From contig CALDEW010000394.1 in NCBI GenBank assembly GCA_937942355.1, positions 1-36,105 of the forward strand: a stretch of 36,105 nucleotides of DNA. Direction: 5' to 3'. Position 1 is the first letter of the stretch. Each line of letters starts with the position of its first letter. Position numbers and translations under genes: made by a program. The DNA is from an uncultured Pirellulaceae bacterium (GTDB taxonomy: Bacteria > Planctomycetota > Planctomycetia > Pirellulales > Pirellulaceae). A model generated the notes under the pieces. That model had not been told where the DNA came from. It was given only the letters and a program-made list of their open reading frames with translations, and made no database searches. Positions 18,401 through 22,666 of the stretch are shown here, piece after piece.

Positions 18401-20501
18401 CAACGATTCGGATCCTGATGGGGATGTCTTGATGGTCGTTGAGGTTGATGGCCAGCCCATCGGAGCGCCGATCGTGACCGATTGTGGCACCGTTGAGATG
18501 AATCCCAATGGTTCGTTTACCTTCACACCGTTTCCCGGATTCTCGGGCGTGGATACGTTTGAGTACACCGTTGTTGATGAATTTGGCAACCAGCAAACCG
18601 AAACCGTCACCATCACGATCAACGAAGCGGCCATCGGATCGGCCAAGGACGTTTCTGATGCGGTGCCTAATGGAGACAACTTTGATGTGACGTTCACCAT
18701 CGTCGTCGGGAACCTTGGCAATGTCGCCTTGGATAACTTGACGGTGTATGACGACGTCACTGCCAGATTCGGTCCGGCTTTGGTTGCCGTCTCAACGCCA
18801 GCGATTTTAAGCACCGAAGGCCTCGGCACTCCACCGACAATCAATCCGGCTTGGACCGGCGACACTTCACAGAATTTAATCACCGGCGGTATGCTGCTGC
18901 CGGGGGCATCGTTCCAAATAACATTTACGGTCACCATCGACCCCGATGCTGCCGGCCCGGCTCAATCGCTTGGCAATCAAGCCACCGTCTCGGGGCAAGG
19001 CATCAATCCCGATGGTACGGTGATGACTGATAGCAATGGTGATCCCGTCGTCGCCACTGACGACAGCGACAGCGGCACCAATCCCTCGGGAGAGAACGGC
19101 GACGAAGGTTCGGTTGACGGTATTGAGGGCAACGATGTTACCGACATTGTGATCGCGGACTTGGGCGTGGCCAAAGCCATTGCGGGCCAACCTGATCTGC
19201 TACCCAACGGAAATTATCTGGTGACTTTCAGTGTCGTCGTCGAGAACACGGGAACCGTTGATCTGGCCAGCCTCAGTTTGCAAGAGGATCTTGCGAATCA
19301 GTTCGGCGGGGCACTGGTGGGCATCAGCGGTCTGCAATTGGCTGATCCACCGTCGAATTCCGGAAGCAACGTCGCTGTCAACGCGCCTTTTGATGGAGCC
19401 ACCACGACTGAACTGCTGGACACCGCCAATAGCGTTTTAGCGGTGGGCGATTCCTTCACACTGGAATTCAGTGTTGAACTTGATCCGACCAACGTGGCCG
19501 GCAGCGTAGGCAATCAGATTTCGGCAACCGCTGGAGCCATCGATAGCAGCGGCAACGAGCTGCTGGATTCCTCAGGCAATCCGGTCGTCGCGAGTGATCT
19601 CAGCGACAGCGGCACCGATCCGGGCTCAACCAATGCGGGATCACCGGATGACACCGGTTCGAGTTCGGACATCACCTCGTTCACGCCGCCAGATGTTCCT
19701 TTAGGTGAGATTTCGGGCACGGTGTTCGTTGATGACAACAACAACGGCATCTTCGATCCGGGCGAAAATGGTATCGCCGGCGTGGAGATCAACTTGACCG
19801 GCACCGATGTTTATGGAAACGCGGTCGACCTGACCGTGCTGACTGACGCGGCAGGGAATTACTCGTTTGAGAATCTCGTTGCAGGCGTCTACGACGTGGT
19901 CGAAATTCAACCGGCGCAGTTCAACGACGGCATCGATAGTTCCAACGCTGCGGCATCCGTTGGCGACGATCGGTTCAATGCCATCGGCCTTGGTTTCGGC
20001 GAAAACCTGTTCAACAACAATTTTGGCGAAAGGGCATTTGGAACTTCTGGCAATCCAGCGCGTTTCCCAGCACTGCTACCCTTTGGTAACGAGGGGCTCA
20101 GCAACCGCATCAGCGACTTCTTGGGTAGCCCGGGCCCTATTTATTCCGGCGTTCCCATTGGCAGCAACTCTCATCCTTTGTCCCTTCGTAGTGGCCGCCC
20201 GATAACCGGTGGCTATGTGGCGGAGTTCGCTGTAGCTCCACCGGTCGAACTTTGTGTCCCTTGCGATGAACCGGCTGTGATCGCAGAAGTTGACAGCTGC
20301 GAGCAAGAGGTTGCTGAGGAGACCTACATCACCGAAGAACTTTCTCCAGACGTCGTCGAGTGCCCGGCTTGCGTTGAAGAAACGACCACGTGCGACACCT
20401 GCGAAGAATGTTCTAACTGCTGCGGATGTTGCGACGACGCAACGTCGGTTCAAAGACACGGAGTGCTATTTAGGTTGATGAACTGGCTGAGAAATCGGTA
20501 G
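435..20501 (+). CDS. Giant 6688-residue repeat protein: LExRxLF motif, DUF4347, cadherin-like, Calx-beta, DUF11, SdrD-B, Cys-rich tail
   Basis: A single uninterrupted 20 kb reading frame. The ATG at 435 is preceded by AAGG at 423-426 and starts directly before the FFERLEDRVLFDG motif (residues 11-23), which resembles the LExRxL-type N-terminus seen on many very large planctomycete proteins. There is no classical signal peptide. Approximate order by residue: DUF4347 about 56-222; an unassigned triplicated region about 405-860; cadherin/VCBS-type units about 1041-1712; one long Calx-beta-like unit at 1718; nine ordinary Calx-beta units about 1857-2950; 21 long Calx-beta-like units 2953-5965; one cadherin-like unit about 5966-6063; two DUF11-like units about 6065-6420; an SdrD B-like unit about 6424-6535; an 80-residue cysteine-rich tail. 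By family, Calx-beta and SdrD-B domains bind calcium in surface and adhesion proteins. I infer an acidic, threonine-rich surface or secreted adhesin or matrix protein. Low stop density produces many antisense shadow frames, which I discount. Confidence 0.93.
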   Translation: MSFSDKHYLSFFERLEDRVLFDGVPDATFISMPAEHAAPTAPQASPLNQSQAPSPTELIVIDSNVQDSDVLLQSLIESNPSTAFTIHILDVSTDGVQQITDFLSISNSQFEAVHILSHGNAGNVQLGNTQLNTDNVSHYVDELASWSSSLTQDADLLFYGCELAFNADGQSLIQTVSAVTGADVAASIDVTGDSAQSADWHLEYVTGHVETQALSSHNWSGTLAIEATDGAVTIENAENSAAGTITLTNNGDPEVVTVINTPTRVGQMLERVWQFNETADTGRATYVFDVSGIAGINATIASEFGLIVSDQPDLADGPNTTTLVASGYDAANGLVYFHQVDLNSGDYFGLATEVVQDNYSVFPTATGLEDNSIDLGLTLSPSLTQGGQLQDIIATDAGFRAGNAGTTTTDFFIPAGTTGIRITGYSTRDIGTAASDLYNDDYQFLNVSIDLNTETSNGYIGHIIDQGPSRSDQFGFSDAPLGSPILTGGGTIVGDANDNINPTFTIVDGVLMIEENHQLQTAYHVEYLTNATSSAEFIRTSSAVLQNNDQSLATLTVPANADFLVVNITDAAAGSNSRIEYKGNSRVYIDLATLQASGVVAAEIGETDTRVVAYGFEDYDVSSVTNGSILSGAGTIVGDTTGLANVINDNQIYIDASGNLVIDRNNSFAGTFNSLITVEYYERRPFGSSAEQLGEATDYGFWNSDPSNPTSTLEFDIPDNATLGILNLTQNGTNTNDTNENSGAAFAVIDLANGTSSGSIYFVRAGSRVDLVGWDATPFGTAFFDDPNSISNHTTINQFVDPFAGTATFNLINGGTTLELAVNSDSGGTQSFLDYFAGGQVEWFGAAPFEVSGSVAGGSFSQGTLNPVTGNFELTIAEASMGLSYIPPTHVSGTVPVDIMLRIGDETETTAVTIQAVIDPIDFSMVPDACGDEDTDIPITANITPTFVDQDGSETLTSQVLSNIPIGHTLTDGTNTFVSSAGSQSVDITAWNASSITYRANPNESGTFTVTMDVDWQDVGGGVTDTDSMQTTFDVVVKPINDPPVAVDDFYTVLGNTTLTTTVANGVLNNDSDPESDPLTVNTTPLSGPSNGTLTLNSDGTFTYIPNSGFSGPDSFDYEISDGNGGTTTATAFIDVSDPVTGPLDAMDDAVTTNEETLINIAVMANDDLPTTGAFNIQSTTPPSNGAITVLPNGTIDYTPNPDFFGTDTFTYTLADASGRTSTATVTVTVLNVQDPPVANADSGSTPEDTTLPSINILSNDSDPDNDPLTVTMAIAANGTVVINADGTIDYTPNPGFNGTDTVNYTISDGNGGFASSTVLINVVPVADPPTSADNAVTTVEDISYTFVASDFPFADQDAGDSLVTVRIDSLPADGQLLVNGNPATAGQIVSLTEINNGNLIFVPDPDDFGNNYTTFDFSVSDGILFQTTPNTMTVNVTPVQDPPIATDNAITVNEDSTANQLGLATPTDVDGDTLTATVTGLPTQGTVFLANGVTVVNNGDMLTMAQLTSLVYDAPTVFTVAGAGSFTYDVTDGTDTDSGQVDITIVPVNDPPVVDLNGPAAGEDYADTFTEGGPPVALADATVAVTDQDDIRVPFVKIDFDASTLLDAGDEFLEIGGVDFQLDAATSSTTTVTIGTTDYDVTFTAATARFDIVRTDGLEMTLAQAEVVLRTTAYRNDSVLPTVGDRDFDICTNDGDADSNTATTVISVVRDSEPAEWSITGSATVIDGNSATYTVSLSNPLRGGETASVDLGLMDIDTTSADYGPLSTAINSAVAAYSGPGTLAFNGTTLTFTSDGTGAMTPLSITLPTTPDGAYEGDEDFAINLSNPASTTGETITIDAAADEVVTTIIDNTPAPTVMITGGSAIEGNPVRFRIDLDVASFEDIVLDLSVASGSATAGADFETTNFEYFDGTVWLPATAGTQVTLPAGTTALNVRVDSVQETLVEPDETFTMSATVISGTVTNASDTGTGTIINDDVANISIDDVTVDEDNGTITFTISLDQPSVTPVSVDWATSNGTATGLDFTAASGTANFAPSVQTQTVTIAITQDNIFEGPHSFDVNLSNASGGTILDGLGVGTIIDDGTGPNGSDDDRPILSVDNVTSTETVDTHAVFTLSLSNPSIQNTDLSLALVDATATSGADYGPGLEFFDGTAWQAVTGSVTIPAGSTSVQVRTPIIDDPIADNNETYMLVATRVNGTTFNTSATGTGTILDDADPTLVSITGPASVTEGASAVYNISIDNTPITPVALTFTYTGTANNGTDYTGVATITIPAGSNTGTVTIPTIDDTLGEPLENFTITINSATGGSFEDFQIDPTDFQVTTDIIDDDVPAIDVNDVIVTEGADPFAEFTVELSNPTFETIAFSISATSVSANGETVDFGILGLDELEVFNGTTFVPATSASFAPGDTTILMRTPITDDAFAEGIETFTVTVTTTAGTTSNPSDTGTGTIQDDTSDPETVLVSIVGPPSVVEGATTTNYTIDLTDPMGQPINAAEDVTVTLAYTGVAADGSDYTGLATVVIPAGFDSGTFTLPTVNDSLYEGSEDIIITIDSVTGGGFEGIAADPTADSVTTLIIDTADIPTVAINDVTSVEGTDNFARFNVTLSNLSFEDIDISLALAGGTALGGGVDFGSAGAGNLQFFDGTNWVDATTATILAGDSIAEFRVPITDDLIDEPIENYTLTVDVTAGTTTNIQVIGTGTIIDDDPAPDVTIDNATANEGDPLVFNVTLSNPSSQAIVLDFAASDTTATAATDYNAAAFEFSTDGGATWMAAAGGSQVTIPAGSTGIQVRVMTTEDLTLETTETMELAINGVVSGLVGNTTDTAVGTIIDDDSALVSIVANDPVAGEPSDNGQFTVSMTNPSDTPTVINYTVSGSATSGVDFAALSGTITLPAGVTSDTIELSVIDDTIIEGIEDVTITLTSIVSGDANISIDAANNADTATISDDDTASWALTGDTTVNEGADATYNLALSGTLQSGESTSVDLVLSDTTTSPADYASFDSAVAAAVAAYAGPGTVSWDGAAITFTSDGTGQMAPLVINVMAINDAIVEGVEEYNVSISGAASTTGIAVGIDALNNSVDTEIQDTIDAVGTALDKASWSITGATSVNEASTTNYTITIDATLQALEVAEVDISLTNIDTSNGDITGIGAAVVAAVANYNASGQPGTLAFNGTTLSFTSDGTGPMGDLIVQISANADGFLEGPEDYSIQLTNPNSTTGACVVLDVNNSVTTTINPDATAAQWSIGVDNSGDEGSTVSYGVELTQAFGAGDSAAVDLALNDVDTNSADYGNFVTAVNDAIAAYTGPGTLTFDGTTLTYTATNDGDMMTGLTIDLDLTDDPIVEGVETFTVDLSNPDGPTGVNVAVSTTDDSVTTTIIDTIGAGGSPDIATWSVTGPAAGDEGTNAQYTVELDGALGAGESVSVVLSLTDVDTTSGDYASIIAAATAAAASNPDVTFDPITGTFTYTAPSDGALMADLVIDLGLATDAIAEGPEDFEIALSAAASTTGAAVTIDGAADMVTTTINDLTAPLEWAITGPLNADEGATAQYTVTLGGALGAGETASVVIGLTDLTTSPNDRADINAAITLAISGNPNLAYDLVSGTLTFTSPTDGATMPPVLIDLGIVNDAFVEGSENFSIGLSSASSTTGAVATISTTDNLVTTEIFDTQDAGLGPDQAVWSITGDVVVAEGGTAQYTVALAGQFGAGEVATVELGQANVDTANSDYLDLIAAVNSAVAAYSGPGTVTFDGTTITFTAANDGDVMSDLVIDLGAVDDLIVEGDEDYTVSILNPGSTTGGTVFTDNASRIVTTTITDNDAATWSITGDATVSEGATAQYTVALDGLFGAGEVATVEIGRTNVDTTNADSADLIAAVNSAVAAYMGPGSVAFDGTTITFTAAMDGDVMSDLVIDLGAVDDTIVEGDEDYTVSIFNPGSTTGGQVLNDNTARIVTTTITDNDAAAWQLTGDTTVNEGADANYELVLTAALQSGESSTVDLSITDVTTNPADYASFNAAVAAAVAAYSGPGTVSWDGAAITFTSDGTGPMAALMIDLSAINDAVVEGTEQYNVSIANPVTTTGIAVSIDAANNSVDTEIQDTVDAAGTALDKALWSITGATSVDEANTTDYTVTIDAVLQSGETALVDLTLANIDTTAGDITALNTAVNAAVATYNASGQPGSVTWNGTTLTFTSDGTGPMGDLVIQITATSDGFLEAAEDYSLTLTNPTSTTGACLGLDPNSSVTTTINPSTTVAQWSIGVDNQNDEGGAVQYTVSLSETFGAGESATVDIGLNDIDTNSTDYANFVGQVSAAVAGYTGPGTLTFDGTTLTFTANADGDGMTDLVILLGLNNDAIVEGVETFTVDLTNPTGPTGVAVSIAPAQDSVTTTINDTQNVGGAPDVATWSIIGPTSGNEGTTVTYRVGLNGAIGVGESISVDLNLNDLTTNSSDYASIVAAITAAAAADPDVTFNAATGTLTYTAPTDGASLTPLTINLGLSTDALSEGNEDFQLELTNPASSSGAAVVINPTLSDVVTTIIDQTAATQWSITGPAFEDEGGSAAYVVELSGSFGAGETATVAIGLTDISTNGTDLGSLNGAINAAIAGNPNLSFNPATGELTYTAPADGATMPALTVVLPVLNDALVEGTEQYTIALSSPSSTTGAAVAVSATDNSVTTTINDTQNVGGAADSAQWSITGSTTVDEGANATYTVALGGAFGAGESVSVDVGLTNVDTNSGDYAPFVAAVNAAVAAYAGPGAVAFDGTTLTFTAAVDGDVMDDLVVDLLAIDDALIEGPEDLTVALSGAATTTGAAVSISAAENSVTTTIIDNDTATWSITGDATVGEGATAQYTVVLDGQLGAGEVATVEIGNANVDTANTDYLDLVAAVNSAVAAYTGPGTVTFDGTTITFTAAMDGDVMSDLIINFGTVDDLLAEGDEDYTVSIFNPGSTTGGIVLTDNTSRIVTTTIIDNDVTQWSITGDTTVNEGADAKYVVELIGALQSGETATIELAIGNTDTTSADYANFVNAVNTAISNYAGPGALSFDGTTLTFTSDGNPMGDLCIELTTVDDALTEGDEAFTVSIANPGSTTGSAIASTGPTTVATTIVDNDVVSWSITGDTSVVEGDDAKYVIELAGTLQDGETATIDLNIGDTSTTSADYANFVSAVNTAIANYTGTGTLAFDGTTLTFTSAGDPMQDLCIELTAVDDVITEGSEDYTVGLNNPGSTTGSSVTGLASPVMTTIIDNDAVQWYLMGDVTVDEGGTAQYMVGLSGILQSGENSSVLLTLADLETNSTDYDNFVTAVQTAVAARSDLAFDAATGTLTVTGTGAPMADLIIDLDAIDDTLIEGPERYQVLLSSSASMTGSTTGIDPAKSIVTTTIRDTVGDGGALATAIWSIGVDQTVAEGNTAAYVLDLAGDLQAGEIVTVDVKLSDVDTIATDYGSLDSAITLAVATYTGPGSVAWDGTTLTFTSDGTGPMDGLPLNLATINDSFAEGAEDFLITLCNSNSLTGAANAIDVAADDVVTTIDDTFGPGADDVTWTIVGDNGVDEGGTATYTVAITNALAAGDDATVELSIGDIDTSSADYAGFNAAVIAAVANYNSGSNPGSVSWDGATLTFTAAVDGDTLTGLVIDLASVDDAFLEGPEIYDVTLANSGSNTGIVVFIDPVLNTVLTTINDTDGDGGPAEPGGEWSITGVTAVTEGDPITFTIGLTGNLQSGERATVQFGAGDIETNGGDYSNVSASVGAAVVAYNNDPANPGTLSWDGTLLTFVSDGTGPMNNLDVTFASVDDLLVEGDERLNLALSNASSTTGLSPTISPTDNLVTTTIVDNDNAQWSIAGPVVTGEGSTADYTVSLAGVFQAGEVVSVDLGLTDIDTTSGDYGSLSAAISAAVTSNSDVVFDAATGTLTYTAPADGATMADLIIQLPITSDGISEAPEDYVIALSNPSSSSGLSPTIDPAADDVLTTINGSPVTNPDDYFTNIDTPFVGNVLTNDSDPDGDVLMVVEVDGQPIGAPIVTDCGTVEMNPNGSFTFTPFPGFSGVDTFEYTVVDEFGNQQTETVTITINEAAIGSAKDVSDAVPNGDNFDVTFTIVVGNLGNVALDNLTVYDDVTARFGPALVAVSTPAILSTEGLGTPPTINPAWTGDTSQNLITGGMLLPGASFQITFTVTIDPDAAGPAQSLGNQATVSGQGINPDGTVMTDSNGDPVVATDDSDSGTNPSGENGDEGSVDGIEGNDVTDIVIADLGVAKAIAGQPDLLPNGNYLVTFSVVVENTGTVDLASLSLQEDLANQFGGALVGISGLQLADPPSNSGSNVAVNAPFDGATTTELLDTANSVLAVGDSFTLEFSVELDPTNVAGSVGNQISATAGAIDSSGNELLDSSGNPVVASDLSDSGTDPGSTNAGSPDDTGSSSDITSFTPPDVPLGEISGTVFVDDNNNGIFDPGENGIAGVEINLTGTDVYGNAVDLTVLTDAAGNYSFENLVAGVYDVVEIQPAQFNDGIDSSNAAASVGDDRFNAIGLGFGENLFNNNFGERAFGTSGNPARFPALLPFGNEGLSNRISDFLGSPGPIYSGVPIGSNSHPLSLRSGRPITGGYVAEFAVAPPVELCVPCDEPAVIAEVDSCEQEVAEETYITEELSPDVVECPACVEETTTCDTCEECSNCCGCCDDATSVQRHGVLFRLMNWLRNR
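600..1107 (+). other. DUF4347 domain of the giant protein
   Basis: Residues about 56-225 run from LIVIDSNVQDSDVLLQSL, through VHILSHGNAGNVQLGN and LLFYGCELAFNADG, to HNWSGTLA. The ILSHG and YGC(E/D)LA signatures and the closing (N)WSGTLA are those of DUF4347, a domain of unknown biochemical function found next to the N-terminus of giant VCBS, cadherin or Calx-beta repeat proteins. The SHG and YGC motifs are faintly caspase/CHAT-like (His and Cys separated by a short alpha/beta unit). That likeness is my inference, and no proteolytic activity is claimed. Confidence 0.75.
1640..3020 (+). repeat. Three copies of an unassigned module of about 150 residues within the giant protein
   Basis: Three segments share a pattern: a strand of the form (F/L)xIPxxxTxxxLxxT (FFIPAGTTGIRITG near residue 410, TVPANADFLVVNIT near 554, FDIPDNATLGILNLT near 712), then a polar stretch with a (V/I)xIDL core, then in copies 1 and 2 GGGTIVGD or GAGTIVGD followed by a DGVLMIEENH or SGNLVIDRNN strand. 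Spacing is about 143 and 158 residues. I do not recognise the family. It sits between DUF4347 and the first cadherin-like unit. Confidence 0.5.
3556..5575 (+). repeat. Array of cadherin/VCBS-type units in the giant protein
   Basis: Residues about 1041-1712 contain repeated units beginning with DPPVA(V/N)(D/N) or similar (NDPPVAVDD, QDPPVANAD, ADPPTSADN, QDPPIATDN, NDPPVVDLN) and containing NDSDPDxDPLTV, NGTIDYTPNPxFxGTD and YTISDGNGG cores. These are hallmarks of bacterial cadherin-like (Big_9/VCBS) domains of 85-110 residues each. The Asp-rich inter-domain motifs are expected to bind calcium. A similar unit recurs at about 18340-18625, after the Calx-beta array. Confidence 0.8.
6009..9290 (+). 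repeat. Nine ordinary Calx-beta units in the giant protein
   Basis: Units start near 6009, 6379, 6724, 7096, 7435, 7826, 8190, 8569 and 8946. Each has a VxIxxxxVxEG opening, a SG(S/T)ATxGxDF/Y core, a TIPAGxxxxxxxxxIxDD strand and a closing ExxTxxxxxxxGTIxDDD. This is the Calx-beta pattern with acidic calcium-binding edges, 113-130 residues each. They differ from the following array in lacking the W at the start and the inserted alanine-rich segment. Confidence 0.85.
9291..12317 (+). repeat. Super-repeat copy 1 (seven units, 1009 residues)
   Basis: Seven W-type units with lengths 444, 429, 444, 423, 441, 423 and 423 nt. They match copy 2 unit by unit, including unit-specific linkers such as NNSVDTEIQDT and GTALDKA between units 1 and 2, and the WSIGVDN opening of unit 3. 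Residues 2953-3961. Confidence 0.9.
12318..15344 (+). repeat. Super-repeat copy 2 (seven units, 1009 residues)
   Basis: The same seven unit lengths in the same order as copy 1, so every W codon lies exactly 3027 nt after its counterpart, and the eighth W (15345) keeps the phase. My hand alignment of the first unit of each copy gives about 112 of 148 identical residues. Many synonymous differences show the copies are old rather than a recent or artefactual duplication. Residues 3962-4970. Confidence 0.9.
20041..20498 (+). other. Cysteine-rich C-terminal tail of the giant protein
   Basis: After the SdrD B-like unit the repeat pattern stops. The last 82 residues (from residue 6607) contain 12 cysteines arranged as CxxC, C, CxxC and then CDTCEECSNCCGCC, surrounded by Glu and Asp, and end in RLMNWLRNR. 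The preceding 6600 residues have only about ten cysteines. The tail resembles a metal-binding or disulfide-crosslinking knot with a basic amphipathic end. I do not recognise a named family. Confidence 0.8.
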
Positions 20502-20873
20502 TGCTTCAATCAGGGGCCGTCGACTTTGAGCGATCAAAATATCGACAACTTTAGCTCTTCAGCGTGTTTCAAATTGCTGTCGATGGCCACGGGCAAATAC
20601 TCTTCTTTAGGCGATCTCCCCTGAATGACTGTCCAGTATTCACCTGAATTGCTTAGATCCTGCTGACGCTCCGTTGAATACATTTGTGCATGGACTAACC
20701 TACAGACTTACGGGCTATTGATCTTTGCTAGGGCTGATAATGCCGGCAAGAAAGCGATTTGACAGTAATCATCTCCAATAATTAGAGACCAAACTTATTA
20801 CTTTCGAAATTTATCGGAGCCTGTCAAGCTTTTCCCATTCGGAACCGGAAGTCGAATCAAGATAGGAAATAAG
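20502..20873. other. Intergenic region between the giant gene and the fucose block
   Basis: 372 bases. The only coding-like stretch is a 49-codon minus-strand frame (listed separately). A TTGACA at 20759-20764 is followed by TAATTA at 20779-20784, but the 14-base spacing is too short for a standard promoter. AGGAAA at 20864-20869 is the ribosome binding site of the following SDR gene. I see no clear terminator for the giant gene. Confidence 0.4.
20534..20683 (-). CDS. Possible small protein or gene remnant (49 aa)
   Basis: A minus-strand frame starts with ATG at 20683 and ends with TGA at 20534-20536. The peptide includes NSGEYWTVIQGRSP and ends AEELKLSIF. Its composition is balanced and protein-like, unlike typical noise in this window, and it reads convergently against the end of the giant gene. 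There is no clear Shine-Dalgarno sequence, and an in-frame stop lies ten codons before the ATG. It may be an intact small gene or the end of a decayed one; I do not recognise the family. Confidence 0.25.
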   Translation of the reverse strand: MYSTERQQDLSNSGEYWTVIQGRSPKEEYLPVAIDSNLKHAEELKLSIF

Positions 20874-21623
20874 ATGCCAACAGCAGTCATTACAGGGGGC
20901 GGATCTGGAATCGGTCAAGCGATCGCGATGCGGTTAGCAGCTGATGGATTTCATGCTGTCCTATTAGAATTCAGCGACGAAAACGGCGCAGCCACCGTCG
21001 GTTTGATCACCGAAGCCGGCGGCAGCGCTGAACACATTAAGACCGACGTTGGTTCGACCGAATCGGTGAAGGCCGCTTTTGATCAGCTCGATGAGGTAAA
21101 CGTGTTGGTCAACAACGCCGGAGTCGCCTCGATCGGGAACTTGGAAAACTGCTCGCCCGAGGAACTTGACCGAATCTATGCAATCAACGTCAAAGGCGTT
21201 TACCACTGTTTGTATTTCGCGGTCCCCAAAATGGTTGCTGCCGGTGGCGGAGCGATTCTTAATTTAGCTTCGATCGCCAGCAAGGTCGGGATCGCGGATC
21301 GGTTTGCTTATTCGATGTCCAAAGGTGCCGTCCTGACGATGACGCTTTCGGTGGCAAGAGACTACGTCGACAAAGGCATCCGCGCCAACTGCATTTGCCC
21401 GGCGCGTGTCCGCACGCCTTTCGTTGACGGCTATCTGGCCAACAATTTCAGCGACGAAGAACGCCCCGAAATGGAAGCCAAACTATCCGCGGCTCAACCG
21501 ATTGGCCGGATGGGAAAGCCCGATGAAATCGCGGAGTTGGCCGCGTTTCTTTGTTCAGACAAATCACAATTCATCACCGGCAGTGCCTACGACATCGACG
21601 GCGGATTTACGCTGCTGCGATAG
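20874..21623 (+). CDS. SDR dehydrogenase, likely 2-keto-3-deoxy-L-fuconate dehydrogenase
   Basis: 249 residues, the usual classical SDR length. The Rossmann motif TGGGSGIG is at 7-14, NNAG at 80-83, catalytic Ser133, and YSMSK with Tyr146 and Lys150; the C-terminal part ends with GSAYDIDGGFT. LEFSDENG after beta-strand 2 places an acidic residue where NAD-preferring SDRs have one, so NAD is the likely cofactor (inference). The specific assignment rests on context: it precedes an FAH-family hydrolase and L-fuconate dehydratase on the same strand. In the non-phosphorylative L-fucose pathway an SDR oxidises 2-keto-3-deoxy-L-fuconate to the 2,4-diketo compound. AGGAAA at 20864-20869 supports the ATG. 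An upstream L-fucose dehydrogenase role is a less likely alternative. Confidence 0.78.
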   Translation: MPTAVITGGGSGIGQAIAMRLAADGFHAVLLEFSDENGAATVGLITEAGGSAEHIKTDVGSTESVKAAFDQLDEVNVLVNNAGVASIGNLENCSPEELDRIYAINVKGVYHCLYFAVPKMVAAGGGAILNLASIASKVGIADRFAYSMSKGAVLTMTLSVARDYVDKGIRANCICPARVRTPFVDGYLANNFSDEERPEMEAKLSAAQPIGRMGKPDEIAELAAFLCSDKSQFITGSAYDIDGGFTLLR

Positions 21624-21704
21624 CGGGTTGATTCGTTCAGCCGGTTCGCGCTCTCGCCTAAACCAATTCGAACTTTTAATCAAAAACCTAACAAACAATA
21701 TCCG

Positions 21705-22562
21705 ATGAAACTTACCCGCTACTACGACGACAATAAAATCATCCCTGCCGTTTTCTCTGACGAAACGACCATCGTGAACTGTGCTTCCTTTGGCGAAGAC
21801 TGGAATGAAGCCTTCTTCGACAACGATGGTCTAGCACGTTTGGGAAAATTCTTAGAGGAGAAGCAATCTGATCTTCCGACTGTGAAGATGGACAACGTGC
21901 GACTGGCACCGGCGATTGCACGTCCGTCAAAGATCGTATGCGTTGGTTTAAATTACGCCAAACACGCAGCAGAATCGGGCATGAAAGCTCCAAGTGAACC
22001 CGTGCTGTTCTTCAAAGCCACAAGCGCTTGGGCGGCGCCTTTTGACGACATGGTCATCCCGCGCGATTCGGACAAATCGGATTGGGAAGTCGAACTGGCG
22101 GTCGTGATCGGAAAAAAAGCCAAGTACGTTTCCAAAGAAAACGCGATGGACTACGTCGCAGGTTACGGCGTACATAACGATTACTCAGAGCGAGCCTGGC
22201 AGATTGAGAAAGAAGGCCAGTGGTGCAAAGGTAAATCAGCCGACACTTATGCTCCTTTCGGGCCCTTCATGGCAACGACTGATGAAATCACCAACCCCAA
22301 CAACCTGCACCTGTGGCTCAAACGCAACGGCGAGACCATTCAGGATTCCAACACCAACGATTTCATCTTTGACGTGCAGACGGTTGTTAGTTACATCTCA
22401 AATTTCATGACGCTGCTTCCCGGTGACGTGATCTCCACGGGAACACCTGCCGGTGTTGGCTTTGGCATGGATCCCCAACAATACCTGGTTGACGGCGACG
22501 TAATTGAACTGGGCATTGAGGGTTTGGGTGTGCAAAAACAAACAGCCGTCAAAGAGAAGTAG
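21705..22562 (+). CDS. Fumarylacetoacetate hydrolase family protein, likely 2,4-diketo-3-deoxy-L-fuconate hydrolase
   Basis: 285 residues, the normal length for this subfamily. Typical FAH signatures: IVCVGLNYAKHAAE at 77-90, metal-binding acidic residues in WEVELAVVIG (Glu128, Glu130) and HNDYSER (Asp159), KGKSADTYAPFGP at 175-187, and STGTPAGVGFG at 244-254. These enzymes cleave a carbon-carbon bond of a beta-diketo acid with a divalent metal. Placed between the SDR and L-fuconate dehydratase, the expected reaction is 2,4-diketo-3-deoxy-L-fuconate to pyruvate plus L-lactate, in the cytoplasm. The gap to the SDR is 81 bases and shows no terminator, so co-transcription is likely. No clear Shine-Dalgarno sequence precedes the ATG. 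Confidence 0.8.
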   Translation: MKLTRYYDDNKIIPAVFSDETTIVNCASFGEDWNEAFFDNDGLARLGKFLEEKQSDLPTVKMDNVRLAPAIARPSKIVCVGLNYAKHAAESGMKAPSEPVLFFKATSAWAAPFDDMVIPRDSDKSDWEVELAVVIGKKAKYVSKENAMDYVAGYGVHNDYSERAWQIEKEGQWCKGKSADTYAPFGPFMATTDEITNPNNLHLWLKRNGETIQDSNTNDFIFDVQTVVSYISNFMTLLPGDVISTGTPAGVGFGMDPQQYLVDGDVIELGIEGLGVQKQTAVKEK

Positions 22563-22565
22563 ATT

Positions 22566-22632
22566 GTAGGACTGGTTCCAACCGGCCGTGCGTTAACCTT
22601 TACCTCAAACGGCCGGTGGGAACCGGCCCTAC
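22566..22632. repeat. Long imperfect palindrome, probably a dispersed REP-type element
   Basis: A 24-base left arm (22566-22589, beginning GTAGGACTGG) pairs with a 24-base right arm (22609-22632, ending CCGGCCCTAC) at 21 of 24 positions around a 19-base loop. The arms carry GGTTCC and ACCGGCCGT, a composition that looks like an extragenic palindrome and unlike the flanking DNA. It fills most of the gap between the hydrolase and dehydratase genes and could form an mRNA hairpin that attenuates transcription or stabilises the upstream message. Whether it is dispersed in the genome needs a search. Confidence 0.75.
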
Positions 22633-22666
22633 GTACTCAGAACTTCAACTTTCAAACCGACCTACG

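Noticed and set aside
20759-20784. TTGACA/TAATTA promoter upstream of the SDR gene
   Set aside because: The spacing is only 14 bases and no better -10 box lies at 16-18 bases.
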